This document shows, one piece after another, positions 27,426 to 36,406 of a stretch of DNA of 64,000 bases. The notes beneath the pieces were generated by a model that saw only the letters and a list, made by a program, of their open reading frames with translations, made no database searches and was not told the DNA's origin. The position numbers were made by a program, and so were the translations under genes. Each line of letters starts with the position of its first letter. Position 1 is the first letter of the stretch. The stretch spans positions 2,548,501-2,612,500 of the forward strand of contig NZ_CP087999.1 in NCBI RefSeq assembly GCF_021044625.1. The letters run 5' to 3'. Source of the DNA: Geomonas sp. RF6 (GTDB taxonomy: Bacteria; Desulfobacterota; Desulfuromonadia; Geobacterales; Geobacteraceae).

Positions 27426-28147
27426 GATTCGACATTCTGACGCTCTTCCCGGCGATGTTCGACGGACCGCTGACGGAGAGCATACTGAAGCGGGCTGCGG
27501 CCGCGGGACTCATCGAGTTCGGGCTGCACAACATCCGCGACTGGGCCTTCGACAAGCACAGCGTCACCGACGACTACCCGTACGGCGGTGGCGCCGGGAT
27601 GGTCATGAAGGTCGAGCCGCTGGCCGGCTGCATCGAGGCGGTGAAGAAGGAAAACCCCGCCTCCAGGGTGGTCCTCACCACCCCCTGCGGACGCCCCTTC
27701 ACGCACTCGGTTGCGCGGGAGCTCGCGCAGGAGCCGGGACTCATCATCATCTGCGGACGGTATGAAGGTGTGGACGAGAGGGTCCGCACCCTTTTTGTCG
27801 ATGACGAGATCTCGCTGGGGGACTTCGTCCTCACCGGAGGGGAGCTCGCAGCGACGGTGATCGTCGACGCCGTCGCCCGCTTCGTTCCGGGGGTGCTCGG
27901 CTGCGACGCCTCGGCCCACGAGGACTCATTCGCCGACGGGCTTCTGGAATATCCGCAGTACACGAGGCCGCCGGAGTTCAGGGGGCTGAAGGTGCCGGAC
28001 ATCCTCCTCTCGGGCAATCACGCGGAGATCGCCAAGTGGCGACGGAAGGAATCGCTCCTGAGGACTCGGGCATGCCGCCCGGAGCTGCTGGACGCGATGG
28101 AGCTTTCCGCGGCTGACAAGAAGCTCCTCAACGAGGGGCGAAAATGA
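27422..28147 (+). CDS. trmD: tRNA (guanine-37-N1)-methyltransferase TrmD
   Basis: A 241-aa SPOUT methyltransferase making m1G37 in t[23 protein letters not shown] is the standard start. [30 protein letters not shown] and [16 protein letters not shown] form the trefoil-knot SAM pocket with its catalytic Asp. [19 protein letters not shown] is the C-terminal tRNA-binding part. It overlaps rimM and the next SPOUT gene by 4 bp each. Confidence 0.98.
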   Translation: MRFDILTLFPAMFDGPLTESILKRAAAAGLIEFGLHNIRDWAFDKHSVTDDYPYGGGAGMVMKVEPLAGCIEAVKKENPASRVVLTTPCGRPFTHSVARELAQEPGLIIICGRYEGVDERVRTLFVDDEISLGDFVLTGGELAATVIVDAVARFVPGVLGCDASAHEDSFADGLLEYPQYTRPPEFRGLKVPDILLSGNHAEIAKWRRKESLLRTRACRPELLDAMELSAADKKLLNEGRK

Positions 28148-28713
28148 TGGCCAACGCGCAGAATTTAAGCATCGCTCTGGTCCACTACCCGGTCTACGAC
28201 AAAAACGGCGACCTGGTGGCGACCGCGGTGACCAATCTGGACATACACGACATAGCCCGTTCCGGCCGCACCTACGGAATCTCGCGCTACTACATCGTGA
28301 CCCCGGTGGTCGAGCAGCAGAAGCTGGTGGAAAAGATCAGGCTGCACTGGCTCGAGGGGTGGGGCGCCACCTACAATCCGAAGCGGAAGGCGGCGCTGGA
28401 GACGATACAGATCGAGAGCTCGATCGCTTTGGCCTTGGCCGACATCGAGAAGCGCACGGGGAAGAGGGCGAAGACGGTCGTGACGGGCGCCGCGGGGCGA
28501 CCGAACAGTATCAGCTTCAAGGAATTATCCGGTCTCCTGGAGGAGCCTGAGCAGCCGTATCTCTTGCTGCTCGGCACAGGCTGGGGGCTGAGCAAAGAAA
28601 TCTTTGACCAGAGTGATTACGTGCTGGAGCCGATCAGCGGGGGTGGCGACTACAACCACCTTTCTGTGCGCTCCGCGGCGGCGATCATGCTGGATCGGCT
28701 TTTCGGGCGCTAG
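28144..28713 (+). CDS. SPOUT-type RNA methyltransferase (PF09936-like)
   Basis: A 189-aa protein resembling the SAM-dependent RNA methyltransferase family PF09936, which sits after trmD in several lineages. The N-terminus [20 protein letters not shown] and the knot region [20 protein letters not shown] followed by [20 protein letters not shown] are typical. The target nucleotide is not known from sequence. It starts at ATG 28144, inside the trmD stop. Confidence 0.85.
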   Translation: MMANAQNLSIALVHYPVYDKNGDLVATAVTNLDIHDIARSGRTYGISRYYIVTPVVEQQKLVEKIRLHWLEGWGATYNPKRKAALETIQIESSIALALADIEKRTGKRAKTVVTGAAGRPNSISFKELSGLLEEPEQPYLLLLGTGWGLSKEIFDQSDYVLEPISGGGDYNHLSVRSAAAIMLDRLFGR

Positions 28714-28849
28714 TTCGAAGTGACACTCTTTGCGCCTCCGGCGTTTTCCGCGGGAGGATAACTGGTACCAGAGGCTTTGTCAGTACGGCTGTTCTGCTAA
28801 AGCTCATAACTTCAGGTCTTCGGGCTACAGATAAAGGAGGAAGCGATAA

Positions 28850-29206
28850 ATGAACAAGATTGATTACATCGAAATGGAGCAGATGAAGAAGAACATCCCG
28901 CCGTTCCTGCCGGGCGACACCGTCAAGGTGCAGGTAAAGATCGTCGAGGGCGACAAGAGTCGTATCCAGGCGTTCCAGGGCGTGTGCCTCGGCCGTCAGA
29001 ACGGTGGGATCCGCGAATCCTTCACCGTGCGCAAGATTTCCAACGGCGTTGGCGTCGAGAGGGTGTTCCCGCTGCACTCCCCGTCGATCGAAGGGATCGA
29101 AGTTGTGACCCGCGGTCAGGTCCGTCGCGCGAAGCTCTACTACCTGCGCAAGCTGCGTGGCAAGGCTTCGAGGATCAAGGAAAGAAAGTACGTCGCAGGT
29201 CAGTAA
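28850..29206 (+). CDS. rplS: 50S ribosomal protein L19
   Basis: A 118-aa L19: [40 protein letters not shown] and [20 protein letters not shown] are characteristic. The ribosome site is AAAGGAGGAAGC. The upstream spacer (28714-28849) has no ORF and could hold a leader. A strong intrinsic terminator follows directly. Confidence 0.98.
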   Translation: MNKIDYIEMEQMKKNIPPFLPGDTVKVQVKIVEGDKSRIQAFQGVCLGRQNGGIRESFTVRKISNGVGVERVFPLHSPSIEGIEVVTRGQVRRAKLYYLRKLRGKASRIKERKYVAGQ

Positions 29207-29211
29207 GTCAG

Positions 29212-29240
29212 AAAAGCCCCGGAAACGGGGCTTTTTTTTT
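29212..29240 (+). terminator. Intrinsic terminator after rplS
   Basis: AAAAGCCCCG at 29212-29221 pairs with CGGGGCTTTT at 29226-29235 around a GAAA tetraloop, followed by a T run to 29240. It ends the ffh-rplS transcription unit, so rnhB needs its own promoter here. Confidence 0.93.
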
Positions 29241-29316
29241 ATCCGGCGCGGTTCTTCCGGGAATTTCGGGGCAGCCTGGGTACATTGCCACGAAGCACTG
29301 CAGAAGGCCTAACGTT

Positions 29317-29560
29317 CCCCCCTTTGCGAAGGGGGGGCAGGGGGGATTTGATCTTCAAGTCTCTAGAACCGCAGCTCGCTTAACAGTCCATCTCGGTTGT
29401 CGAACACTAGCGGCAGTCTAAAGATCAACGACATGGGCACCACCTGTTTTTTGCAAACTGGAATCAAATAAAATGGCTTGAGACTACAGCAGTTGCGCAC
29501 TTTGCAGGACGGTACTGGCCAAAGTGAAATCCCCCCTGTCCCCCCTTCGCAAAGGGGGGG
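29317..29560. repeat. MITE-like element, copy 1
   Basis: A 244-bp unit with inverted ends. The left arm (29317-29350) is CCCCCCTTTGCGAAGGGGGG followed by GCAGGGGGGATTTG, and the right arm (29527-29560) is AAATCCCCCCTGTCCCCCCT then TCGCAAAGGGGGG. Each arm is itself palindromic. The ~175-bp interior, including GCACTTTGCAGGACGGT and TTGAGACTACAGCAGTTGCG, recurs in two other copies. No transposase is encoded. Conserved flanks (GAAGCACTGCAGAAGGCC left, GACGCGAGG right) extend the unit. Confidence 0.75.
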
Positions 29561-29624
29561 ACGCGAGGTCACGTGCGGCGCTTAGTTGCCCGTGACTTGG
29601 TCACTTGAGGGGGTCAACTTGAGG

Positions 29625-29689
29625 GGGTCAGGTCTTGAATTTTAGCCTTTTCGACTGCAGTAACCTTATATTTCAAGACCTGACCCCCG
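29625..29689. repeat. REP-like inverted repeat (GTCAGGTCTTGAA)
   Basis: GGGGGTCAGGTCTTGAA near 29625-29641 pairs with TTCAAGACCTGACCCCC near 29673-29689 around a ~30-nt loop. A further arm of the same sequence, GGGGTCAGGTCTTGAATTAT, lies at about 31598. This is a well-known type of extragenic palindrome in this bacterial group. Confidence 0.78.
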
Positions 29690-29793
29690 TTGTGTATGGG
29701 CGCCTGCTTCCTTGAAAGATAAGGTAACCGCATTCTACCTTGATGTATCGAACACTTTGTTGTACTGTCCACTCCGGAGCGGCCCCTGCAAAT

Positions 29794-30486
29794 ATGACGA
29801 CCCTGAATCTTTTCGACAACTCCCCGACGGACCCCCTGTGGTTCGAGGCCGAGGCGCTGCGCCACGGCTATCGCTACGTCGCGGGGGTCGACGAGGCGGG
29901 GCGCGGGCCGCTCGCCGGACCGGTCGTCGCCGCGGCGGTCATCCTTCCAGAGGGGCTCATCCTCGAGGGGGCGGACGATTCCAAGAAGCTCACCGCTGCG
30001 AAGCGCGACGAGCTCTTCGATGTCATCATGAAGGAGGCGCTTTCCGTCGGCGTCGGCATCGGCGACCATATCCTCATCGACGACATCAATATCCTCCAGG
30101 CCACCCTCAATGCCATGTGCCAGGCGGTGGCTGCCCTCACTCCCGCACCTGATTTCATCCTCATAGACGGGATCTCCAAAATCCCGCTCCCCACGCCGCA
30201 GCGTACGATTAAAAAAGGGGACTCCCTCAGCCTCTCCATCTCGGCCGCCTCCATCATCGCGAAGGTTACCCGGGACCGCCTGATGCTCGAGTACGACGCG
30301 CTTTACCCCGGCTACGGCTTTGCCGACCACAAGGGGTACGCTGCGGCCTCCCACCTCGACGCCATCGCGAAGCTTGGCCCCTGCCCCATTCATCGCAAGT
30401 CATTCTCCGGCGTGAAGGAACATCTCCCGGAAGTGCCGGCTGCTTCCTCCTCTCAAAACCTTCTGCTCGGTGGATTCTATTCTTAA
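29794..30486 (+). CDS. rnhB: Ribonuclease HII
   Basis: A 230-aa RNase HII, which removes ribonucleotides from DNA. YVAGVDEAGRGPLAGPVVAA holds Asp33-Glu34. FILIDGISKI and ADHKGYAAASHLDAI hold the remaining metal ligands. ATG 29794 keeps a ~20-residue N-terminal extension; its ribosome site is weak and distant. The stop TAA abuts the left end of the IS30-type element, so the last few residues may have been altered by insertion. Its usual operon partner yraN is now 1.3 kb away. Confidence 0.95.
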   Translation: MTTLNLFDNSPTDPLWFEAEALRHGYRYVAGVDEAGRGPLAGPVVAAAVILPEGLILEGADDSKKLTAAKRDELFDVIMKEALSVGVGIGDHILIDDINILQATLNAMCQAVAALTPAPDFILIDGISKIPLPTPQRTIKKGDSLSLSISAASIIAKVTRDRLMLEYDALYPGYGFADHKGYAAASHLDAIAKLGPCPIHRKSFSGVKEHLPEVPAASSSQNLLLGGFYS

Positions 30487-31577
30487 TTGCACCAGTTGAT
30501 GTAAAAGCAGGACATGACAGGCAAATCTGGTAGTGTGTGAAGCGCGACCAACACATACCCCAGGAGGAGCCCGCCATGTCCCACACGCATCTTACAGAAA
30601 ATGAGCGATATGTCATCAGCCATTTGAAGGTGGCGAAATTTAGCCTTCGCGAAATCGGCCGTAGGCTTGGACGCCATCACACAAGCATCATGCGCGAGAT
30701 TGCGCGCAACGGCCCGACATACCCCGATGGAGTTTACTGGTACACCTTCACGCATGGCACTGCGCTTAAACGTCGTCACCAGCCCAGGTCTTTCCGGCGG
30801 CAGGACAACGCCGATCTGGTCGCTTACGTTGAAGAGAAATTGATGCTGGATTGGCCACCTGAAGCCATTGCCGCCAGGCTCAAAATGGATTTCCCAATGG
30901 ACCGGGCGATGCGCATCAGTCATGAAACCATCTACCGCTGGATTTACCTAGACGCCAGAGAAGGTGGCGAGCTTCACAAGCATCTTCGCCGTCGGAGGCG
31001 GAATCGCCGTAGGCAAACGCGCTACTGCGCAGGACGGCGGTTCATTCCGGGTCGAGTCTCAATTAAGGAGAGGCCGGCAGTAGTTGGTACCAGAGAACGA
31101 TTTGGGGACTGGGAAGGCGACACGCTGCACGGTGCGAAAGGCGCAGGAAACCTTGCCACGTACGTTGAGCGCAAGAGCCGCTTTTTACTTGCCGCAAGAC
31201 TCGCAGACAGAAGGGCCGCAACCATGACGGATCATAGCGCGAGGTGCTTCAGCCCTCTGCCCGAGATCCTCTGCCAGACAGTAACCGTTGATAACGGTAG
31301 TGAGTTTGCGGAATTCAAAGATCTGGAAACTAAGACAGGGCTTACCGTGTATTTCGCGGATCCTTATGCGTCTTGGCAGCGTGGCACCAATGAGAACACA
31401 AACGGCATCTTGCGGCACTACTTTCCGAAGGGGTTCGACTTCAGGACCCTATCAGAGGAAGAAATTCAGCAGGTCGTGAAACAGGTCAACGATCGACCAC
31501 GAAAGTGCCTCGGCTACCGGACTCCTGCGGAAGTTCTGCGTGCATCATTCGGTGGTGCATTTACAACTTGAATTCAC
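30484..31577 (+). mobile_element. IS30-family insertion sequence
   Basis: About 1.09 kb carrying one transposase gene. The proposed left end AATTGCACCAGTTGATGTAA (from ~30485) and the reverse complement of the right end, AATTCAAGTTGTAAATGCAC (from ~31574 leftward), can be aligned as imperfect inverted repeats. The exact ends and target duplication could not be fixed by eye. It separates rnhB from yraN. Confidence 0.7.
30576..31571 (+). CDS. IS30-family transposase
   Basis: A 331-aa DDE transposase. The N-terminal helix-turn-helix reads LTENERYVISHLKVAKFSLR then EIGRRLGRHHTSIMREIARN. Catalytic residues are in GDWEGDTLHG (Asp), VDNGSEFAEF (Asp) and RGTNENTNGILRHYFPKG (Glu), the IS30 pattern. 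ATG 30576 has CAGGAGGAG just upstream; a GTG 39 bp earlier is less likely. The gene appears intact with no internal stop, so the element could be active. Confidence 0.95.
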   Translation: MSHTHLTENERYVISHLKVAKFSLREIGRRLGRHHTSIMREIARNGPTYPDGVYWYTFTHGTALKRRHQPRSFRRQDNADLVAYVEEKLMLDWPPEAIAARLKMDFPMDRAMRISHETIYRWIYLDAREGGELHKHLRRRRRNRRRQTRYCAGRRFIPGRVSIKERPAVVGTRERFGDWEGDTLHGAKGAGNLATYVERKSRFLLAARLADRRAATMTDHSARCFSPLPEILCQTVTVDNGSEFAEFKDLETKTGLTVYFADPYASWQRGTNENTNGILRHYFPKGFDFRTLSEEEIQQVVKQVNDRPRKCLGYRTPAEVLRASFGGAFTT

Positions 31578-31589
31578 CCTCCTGTAGTC

Positions 31590-31626
31590 TTCCCCCGGGG
31601 TCAGGTCTTGAATTATAAGGTACTGG
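31590..31626. repeat. Single REP arm beside the IS30 element
   Basis: GGGGTCAGGTCTTGAATTAT then AAGGTACT at ~31598-31625 is the reverse complement (with small changes) of AGTAACCTTATATTTCAAGA then CCTGACCCCC at 29652-29689. The two therefore form ~28-bp inverted repeats enclosing rnhB and the IS30 element. Confidence 0.65.
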
Positions 31627-31771
31627 ACAGAGTTCACTGGATTTTGTCCTGCAGACGCACAAGGTTCTTTTCTTTCCATCGCAACCATCGTTGCAGATTT
31701 CCTGAAGTTGGCTAAGCTGTTCAAGGCATTGGTCGTCCGACATTGCAGTCACGACTGGCATAGGGGGATAA

Positions 31772-32152
31772 ATGCAGGGAGCAGGCAGCAACCAGTCTCT
31801 CGGCGAAATGGGTGAGTCGATTGCAGTGACCTTTTTGAAAGGTGCTGGATTCACCATTGTTGAGAGAAATTTCACCTGTGTCTGTGGTGAACTCGACATA
31901 ATAGCCAGAGAAGGTCGGACCATAGTTTTTGTGGAGGTCAAATGCCGGAGAAACAGGATCTTTGGTCCTCCTCAGCTGGCGGTGACCCCCTTCAAGCAGC
32001 GCCAGATCTCCAAGGCGGCGCTGGTGTGGCTTTCCAAAAAGAAACTGTACGATGCTGAAGCGCGGTTCGATGTCGTCGCCATCGTGCTGCGCAAGGATGA
32101 CCTGCCGGAAATCGAGCATGTCCGCAACGCCTTTGATCTCGCCTTTGAATGA
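31772..32152 (+). CDS. yraN: UPF0102 protein YraN (putative nuclease)
   Basis: A 126-aa PD-(D/E)XK-like protein of the UPF0102 family: LGEMGESIAVTFLKGAGFTI, CGELDIIAREG and IVFVEVKCRRN carry the conserved acidic residues and Lys. In vivo function is not established. AGGGGGA precedes the ATG. In related genomes it normally follows rnhB directly; here an IS30 element and repeats intervene, so it must rely on a separate or read-through promoter. Confidence 0.92.
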   Translation: MQGAGSNQSLGEMGESIAVTFLKGAGFTIVERNFTCVCGELDIIAREGRTIVFVEVKCRRNRIFGPPQLAVTPFKQRQISKAALVWLSKKKLYDAEARFDVVAIVLRKDDLPEIEHVRNAFDLAFE

Positions 32153-32255
32153 ACCTGGGATGAGAGGGCGAGCCGGCAGCTGCGCCGGGGACTCAAGATG
32201 GCCCGGCATTTACTCCCGCGGCAGGCGGGATCACTCCACCCTGGTGAGGTAAAGC

Positions 32256-32696
32256 GTGCGCATACTGATCGTCCTCTACCGTCTTGCGGTCTCGCTCTGG
32301 TTTGGCGGCGCCGCCCTTTTCACCTTCGTCCTTACCCCCACCCTTTTCCGAAACGAGATGAGGGACGTCGCCGGCCGCATCGTGGGGCTCCTCTTCCCCG
32401 GGTATTTCCGCTGGGGGCTCGCCTGCGGGGTCGTCGCCCTCATTGCCCGCGCCATTGTCAGGGGGTACTTCCTCACCACCAGCTCCGCGATCATCGTGGT
32501 GATGCTCATCCTCTGCTCGGTGCAGGCATTCGTCATCGAGCCGCGCGCGGCGGAATTGAAGCGAAAGATCGGCTCTTTCGAGCAGACCAGCAAGGACGAT
32601 CCGCTGCGCCAGGAGTTTTCCAAACTGCACGGGGTATCGGCCGGGTGCAACCTCCTCGTCATCGTCGGCGGCGCGACCCTCGTGGCGCTCTTCTGA
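32256..32696 (+). CDS. DUF4149-like membrane protein
   Basis: A 146-aa protein with four hydrophobic segments (IVLYRLAVSLWFGGAALFTF at the N-terminus, CGVVALIARAIVR, SAIIVVMLILCSVQAF, LLVIVGGATLVALF) resembling the DUF4149 family of membrane proteins of unknown role. GTG 32256 follows GAGGT. It lies between yraN and rsmI on the same strand. Confidence 0.75.
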   Translation: MRILIVLYRLAVSLWFGGAALFTFVLTPTLFRNEMRDVAGRIVGLLFPGYFRWGLACGVVALIARAIVRGYFLTTSSAIIVVMLILCSVQAFVIEPRAAELKRKIGSFEQTSKDDPLRQEFSKLHGVSAGCNLLVIVGGATLVALF

Positions 32697-32714
32697 TCCG
32701 GCCGCCGCGCGTCT

Positions 32715-32762
32715 ATCGGGCGGTTAGCAGCTAACCAGCCTCCGTAGATGCTACGGAGCAAA
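32715..32762. other. Two tandem hairpins upstream of rsmI
   Basis: GGTTAGCAGCTAACC folds into a short stem, and CTCCGTAGATGCTACGGAG into an 8-bp stem with an ATG loop, directly in series. There is no T run, so they are not typical terminators. They may be a processing site or small-RNA-like structure ahead of rsmI. Confidence 0.4.
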
Positions 32763-32830
32763 CCAAGGGGCCACCGGGGAGAGGGGCAGAGTTTGCAATG
32801 GGCGGCGGGGTGTGCTAGATTCAACCCCCT

Positions 32831-33661
32831 ATGTCGCCAGGAACTCTTTACATTGTCGCTACTCCGATCGGAAACCTGGAGGACATCACCCTCCGGGCGC
32901 TGCGCATCCTCAAGGAAGTAGATCTCATTGCCGCGGAAGATACCCGCCACTCCCGCAAGCTCCTGAGCCACTTCGGGATCTCCAAGCCCCTTACCTCCTA
33001 CTTCGACCACAACAAGACGCTGAAGGGCGCACAGATCCTCGAGAAGCTGCAGGAAGGGCTCTCCGTGGCGCTCATCACCGATGCCGGCACCCCCTGCATC
33101 TCCGACCCCGGATACCAGCTGGTACGCGACGCCGTTGCCGCGGGGATCTCCGTGGTGCCGCTGCCGGGGGCCTGCGCCGCCATTGTTGCCTTGAGCGCGT
33201 CCGGTCTCCCCACCGACCACTTCACCTTCGCCGGATTTCTCCCCAACAAGCAGGGGAAGCGAAAGGAGCGGCTGCAGGCGCTCTCGTCGGAGAAGGGGGT
33301 GGTGATCTTCTACGAATCACCGAAGCGGGTCGTGGCGTCGCTGCGCGACATGCTGGAGATCCTTGGGGACCGCGAAATCGTGGTAGGGCGTGAGCTCACG
33401 AAGATGTTCGAGGAATTCCTGCGCGGGCGCGTCTCCGCGGTCATCGACCAGATTGAGGGGCGTGAGGTGCGCGGCGAGGTGGCGATTCTCGTGTCCGCTG
33501 CCGAGGAGGACGTGGAGCAGGAAGCGCCTCCGCTGGAGGATCTGCTGCGTCGCTATCTCGATGAAGGGGTGACCGTGAAGGACGCGGTAAAACGGGTGGT
33601 TGCCGAGACAGGACTGCCGAAAGGGGTGGTCTACGCGGAGGCGCTGCGGGTGAAGGGGTAA
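32831..33661 (+). CDS. rsmI: 16S rRNA (cytidine-1402-2'-O)-methyltransferase RsmI
   Basis: A 276-aa tetrapyrrole-methylase-fold enzyme that 2'-O-methylates C1402 of 16S rRNA. Signatures are LYIVATPIGNLEDITLRALR, AAEDTRHSRKLL, LITDAGTPCISDPGYQLVRD and PGACAAIVALSASGL. The C-terminal helical region (TVKDAVKRVVAETGLPKGVV) is typical. It ends the yraN-rsmI group; the next gene is convergent. Confidence 0.97.
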   Translation: MSPGTLYIVATPIGNLEDITLRALRILKEVDLIAAEDTRHSRKLLSHFGISKPLTSYFDHNKTLKGAQILEKLQEGLSVALITDAGTPCISDPGYQLVRDAVAAGISVVPLPGACAAIVALSASGLPTDHFTFAGFLPNKQGKRKERLQALSSEKGVVIFYESPKRVVASLRDMLEILGDREIVVGRELTKMFEEFLRGRVSAVIDQIEGREVRGEVAILVSAAEEDVEQEAPPLEDLLRRYLDEGVTVKDAVKRVVAETGLPKGVVYAEALRVKG

Positions 33662-33812
33662 AGTCAAAAACCCTTTTAAACCGCAAAGACGCAAAGGACG
33701 CAAAGGAAGGCTCGTTGACTTGGGGCGGTTTTTCACCGTTCTCAGCAGTCTTCGCGGCCTTTCCCTTCGCGCTCTTTGCGCCTTCGCGGTTCGTTAATGC
33801 TTTTGCTTTTCC
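33662..33812. repeat. GCAAAG-type repeat pair between convergent genes
   Basis: A forward unit (33675-33708, AACCGCAAAGACGCAAAGGA) and an inverted one (33748-33797, ending CGCCTTCGCGGTTCG) face each other between rsmI and pgi. As a pair they could form a long cruciform or hairpin. No gene is seen. Confidence 0.7.
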
Positions 33813-35423
33813 CTATATCTCGTAGAAACCGAGTGCCGCTCCCTTGAACCGGCTCTCCCAGATCCTTTCCGACCTCTCCATGACGATCCCGTGATCGGGG
33901 TTTGCCGCCAGGTGCAGGAGCACCTTGAAAACCGTCTCCGCATCATCGCGCGAGCCGAGCGCCTCGGCACACTCCTCGGCGGTGTATTCCTTCCCTTCCT
34001 GCGCGTGCATCAGCTTCACAATCTCTCCCTGCAGCTTCAGCACCGCCTCTGCCGCCTTTTTGCCCGCCTCGACTCCCGGCTGGTGGTAGGCATTGACGTT
34101 CACGAGGGTGGCGTAGAAGCCGACGGCACGCTCGTACAGGGCGATGAGCGCTCCGATCGATGCCGGGGAGATCTCCTCCACCGTGATCGTCACCGATTCC
34201 CTCCCGTTTTCGTAAAGCGCGCTGCGGGTGCCGAGGAAGAATCCGGTCAGGTAGTCGCCGGTGGTGGCGCCCGGCTCCACCTCCATCGATCTCCCCTCGC
34301 GGTCCTTGAGCACCTCTATGAAGGTCACGAAGAAGTTCGCCACACCCTCCCGCAGCTGTTGCACGTAGGCGTGCTGGTCTGTGGACCCCTTGTTCCCGTA
34401 GACGCTGATCCCCTGGCGCACGACTTTCCCTTCCAGGTCCTTTTCCTTCCCGAGCGACTCCATGATGAGCTGCTGCAGGTAGCGGGAGAAGAGGAGAAGC
34501 CTGTCCTTGTACGGCAGTATCACCATGTCCTTCGCACCGGTGCCGCCGGTGCCGTGATACCAGGAGAGGGCAAGGAGCGCGGCGGGGTTCTTCTTCGTGT
34601 CCGGCTGCCGCGTGATGCGGTCGCACAGGCGGGCACCTTCCAGCAGCTCCTCGATATTCACCCCCTGCAGCGCTGCAGGGAGAAGGCCGACCGCCGAGGT
34701 GACGGAGGTTCTGCCCCCTACCCAGTCCCACATCGGAAACCGCGCGAGCCACCCCTCCTGCGATGCGGTCTGGTCGAGTTCGCTCCCGACCCCTGTGATG
34801 GCGACGGCATAGCGGGGGAAATCGAGTCCGGCCCAGGTGAAGGCTTTCTTCGCCTCTAGCATCCCGTTTCTCGTCTCCTTCGTGCCGCCGCTTTTCGATA
34901 TCACCACCACCAGCGTTTCCCGCAACGCATCGCCGAGTTCCGAGACCACCCGGTCCATCCCGTCGGGATCGGTGTTGTCGAAGAAGTAGGGACGCATCTT
35001 GTCGACCGTCCCTCCCAGGCTGTCCGCCACGAACTGGGGCCCCAGCGCGGAGCCGCCGATGCCGATCACCAGGAGACGGCTGAAGCGCGAGCCTCCGGGC
35101 GCTGTGACGGAGCCGCTGTGCACGCTCTCGACAAAGGAGCGGATCCTCGTGACGGTGGACTGGATCTCTGCGGCGAGCTCACCATCTGGCGCGAGTTCGG
35201 GCGCTCTCAGCCAATAGTGTCCTACCATGCGGCGCTCGTCCGGATTGGCGATACCTCCCCCCTCCAGAAGCGACATGGCCCGATACGCCTCCTGCATGCG
35301 CGGCTCCATTTCGGAAACGAAGCTGTCAGAAAAATTCATGCGACTTGTATCAAGGATGAGGCCGAGGTCACTGCATGCGCAGAGGCGCTCTTTGTAGCGC
35401 GCCCAGAGGGTCAGCTTATCCAT
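33813..35423 (-). CDS. pgi: Glucose-6-phosphate isomerase
   Basis: A 536-aa phosphoglucose isomerase interconverting glucose-6-P and fructose-6-P in glycolysis and gluconeogenesis. [58 protein letters not shown] (family signature) and [19 protein letters not shown] are visible. ATG 35423 has AAGGAG upstream and is preferred over an in-frame upstream codon that would add 16 residues. It is transcribed alone, convergent with rsmI. Confidence 0.96.
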   Translation of the reverse strand: MDKLTLWARYKERLCACSDLGLILDTSRMNFSDSFVSEMEPRMQEAYRAMSLLEGGGIANPDERRMVGHYWLRAPELAPDGELAAEIQSTVTRIRSFVESVHSGSVTAPGGSRFSRLLVIGIGGSALGPQFVADSLGGTVDKMRPYFFDNTDPDGMDRVVSELGDALRETLVVVISKSGGTKETRNGMLEAKKAFTWAGLDFPRYAVAITGVGSELDQTASQEGWLARFPMWDWVGGRTSVTSAVGLLPAALQGVNIEELLEGARLCDRITRQPDTKKNPAALLALSWYHGTGGTGAKDMVILPYKDRLLLFSRYLQQLIMESLGKEKDLEGKVVRQGISVYGNKGSTDQHAYVQQLREGVANFFVTFIEVLKDREGRSMEVEPGATTGDYLTGFFLGTRSALYENGRESVTITVEEISPASIGALIALYERAVGFYATLVNVNAYHQPGVEAGKKAAEAVLKLQGEIVKLMHAQEGKEYTAEECAEALGSRDDAETVFKVLLHLAANPDHGIVMERSERIWESRFKGAALGFYEI

Positions 35424-35905
35424 GGTGGCTCCTTTTGTCGGATTGGATGTGACAGTAGGTCGGTGGGGCACAACTGCAGGTGGATCGCTTGAGACAGTGC
35501 GCGGGCAGACCCTGCCCGATCGACACGGGGCATAGTAGCACAGATTAGTGGTTATTCAAGTGAAGTGATAGCCCAATGCCATTCCTGGCAGAAGCACGCT
35601 CAATGCACCCCCCCATAACTCCCTTACCTCTTTTGAACATAGCGAGAGAAATGTTGTGCAGCAGGTGAACATCGCACGGCACGTTGGAGGGTGACCCGGG
35701 TCACACCCCTCTTTGCAAACTCCCGACAATACAACGCTTTTAAGGAACATTTTCCGATGGTACGGCTGTTGTAATAACACCGGCAATGGAAAAGAAAGTG
35801 GCGACCACGCCGAGAGGGGTTTCCGAAGAGGAGCCCCCGGATGGCTCAGCACAAAACGCAAGTGCGGGCGCTGCATCACGAATAGAGCGGATCAAGGAGG
35901 GTGTC
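35424..35905. other. Divergent intergenic region between pgi and a Fis-type gene
   Basis: About 480 bp without a convincing gene. It contains the palindrome at 35691-35704 listed separately, and AT-richer DNA around 35720-35785 that may hold a promoter for the rightward gene. An in-frame extension of the downstream gene to 35786 is possible but lacks a ribosome site. Confidence 0.5.
35691..35704. promoter_or_regulatory. Perfect 14-bp palindrome, operator-like
   Basis: GTGACCCGGGTCAC is a perfect dyad in the region between divergent pgi and the Fis-type gene. Its position and symmetry fit a dimeric repressor or activator site; the binding protein is unknown. Confidence 0.45.
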
Positions 35906-36406
35906 ATGGGATACAGATGCCGTGATGCAAAAGAGATGGCCGGAAACTCGGCGTTCCGTTGCGTTGAGGTGGTCCTGGTCAAGAAAGCGGGAGTCACGGA
36001 GCTTGAGGCCCCGGCCGAGGTGCTGGTGGTGGACAACCATTGGGACACGCTGCGCTACGTACAGGAAAACATGGACCAGTTCGTCTCCAACATGGTGCGG
36101 ATGAAAAAGCTGGACGCAGCGAAAATATCGGAGGCAGACGCCAACATCGACGCGAGCGCCCGCCTCTTCGAGAAGAATCTCGGTCCCCTTTTTGTCCTCA
36201 TCTCCGCGATGGCGAAGACGCATGTCATGGACAAGCTCTCCGGGTCGCTCAAAAAGGCGCTCCTTTTGATGGCCATGGAGCGCTACAACTGTGACATGGA
36301 GAGCATCTGCCGCGCCCTCGGGCTCACGCGGATGAAGCTCGACCGGGAGCTCAGCCGCTGCGGCCTGCTCCAGTTCGAGCCGGAGTCGGCTGCGGCCGTC
36401 GAGTGA
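35906..36406 (+). CDS. Putative regulator with Fis-type C-terminal HTH
   Basis: A 166-aa protein. The C-terminal ~40 residues (LLLMAMERYNCDMESICRAL then GLTRMKLDRELSRCGLL) resemble the Fis/HTH_8 helix-turn-helix found at the end of NtrC-type activators, but no receiver or AAA+ domain is present. The N-terminal ~110 residues are helical, with no family recognised. ATG 35906 is chosen because AAGGAGG lies six bases upstream; a longer form from 35786 is possible. Likely a small DNA-binding protein; target unknown. Confidence 0.6.
   Translation: MGYRCRDAKEMAGNSAFRCVEVVLVKKAGVTELEAPAEVLVVDNHWDTLRYVQENMDQFVSNMVRMKKLDAAKISEADANIDASARLFEKNLGPLFVLISAMAKTHVMDKLSGSLKKALLLMAMERYNCDMESICRALGLTRMKLDRELSRCGLLQFEPESAAAVE

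Noticed and set aside
28714..28849. Possible L19 leader regulatory RNA.
   Set aside because: Spacer is suggestive in position, but no structure I could confirm by eye matches a known leader.
31561..31941. Minus-strand ORF between IS30 and yraN with Cys-rich piece (ICNDGCDGKKRTLCVC).
   Set aside because: It runs antisense through the start of yraN and its end is REP-type repeat; no ribosome site. It might be a remnant, but support is too weak.
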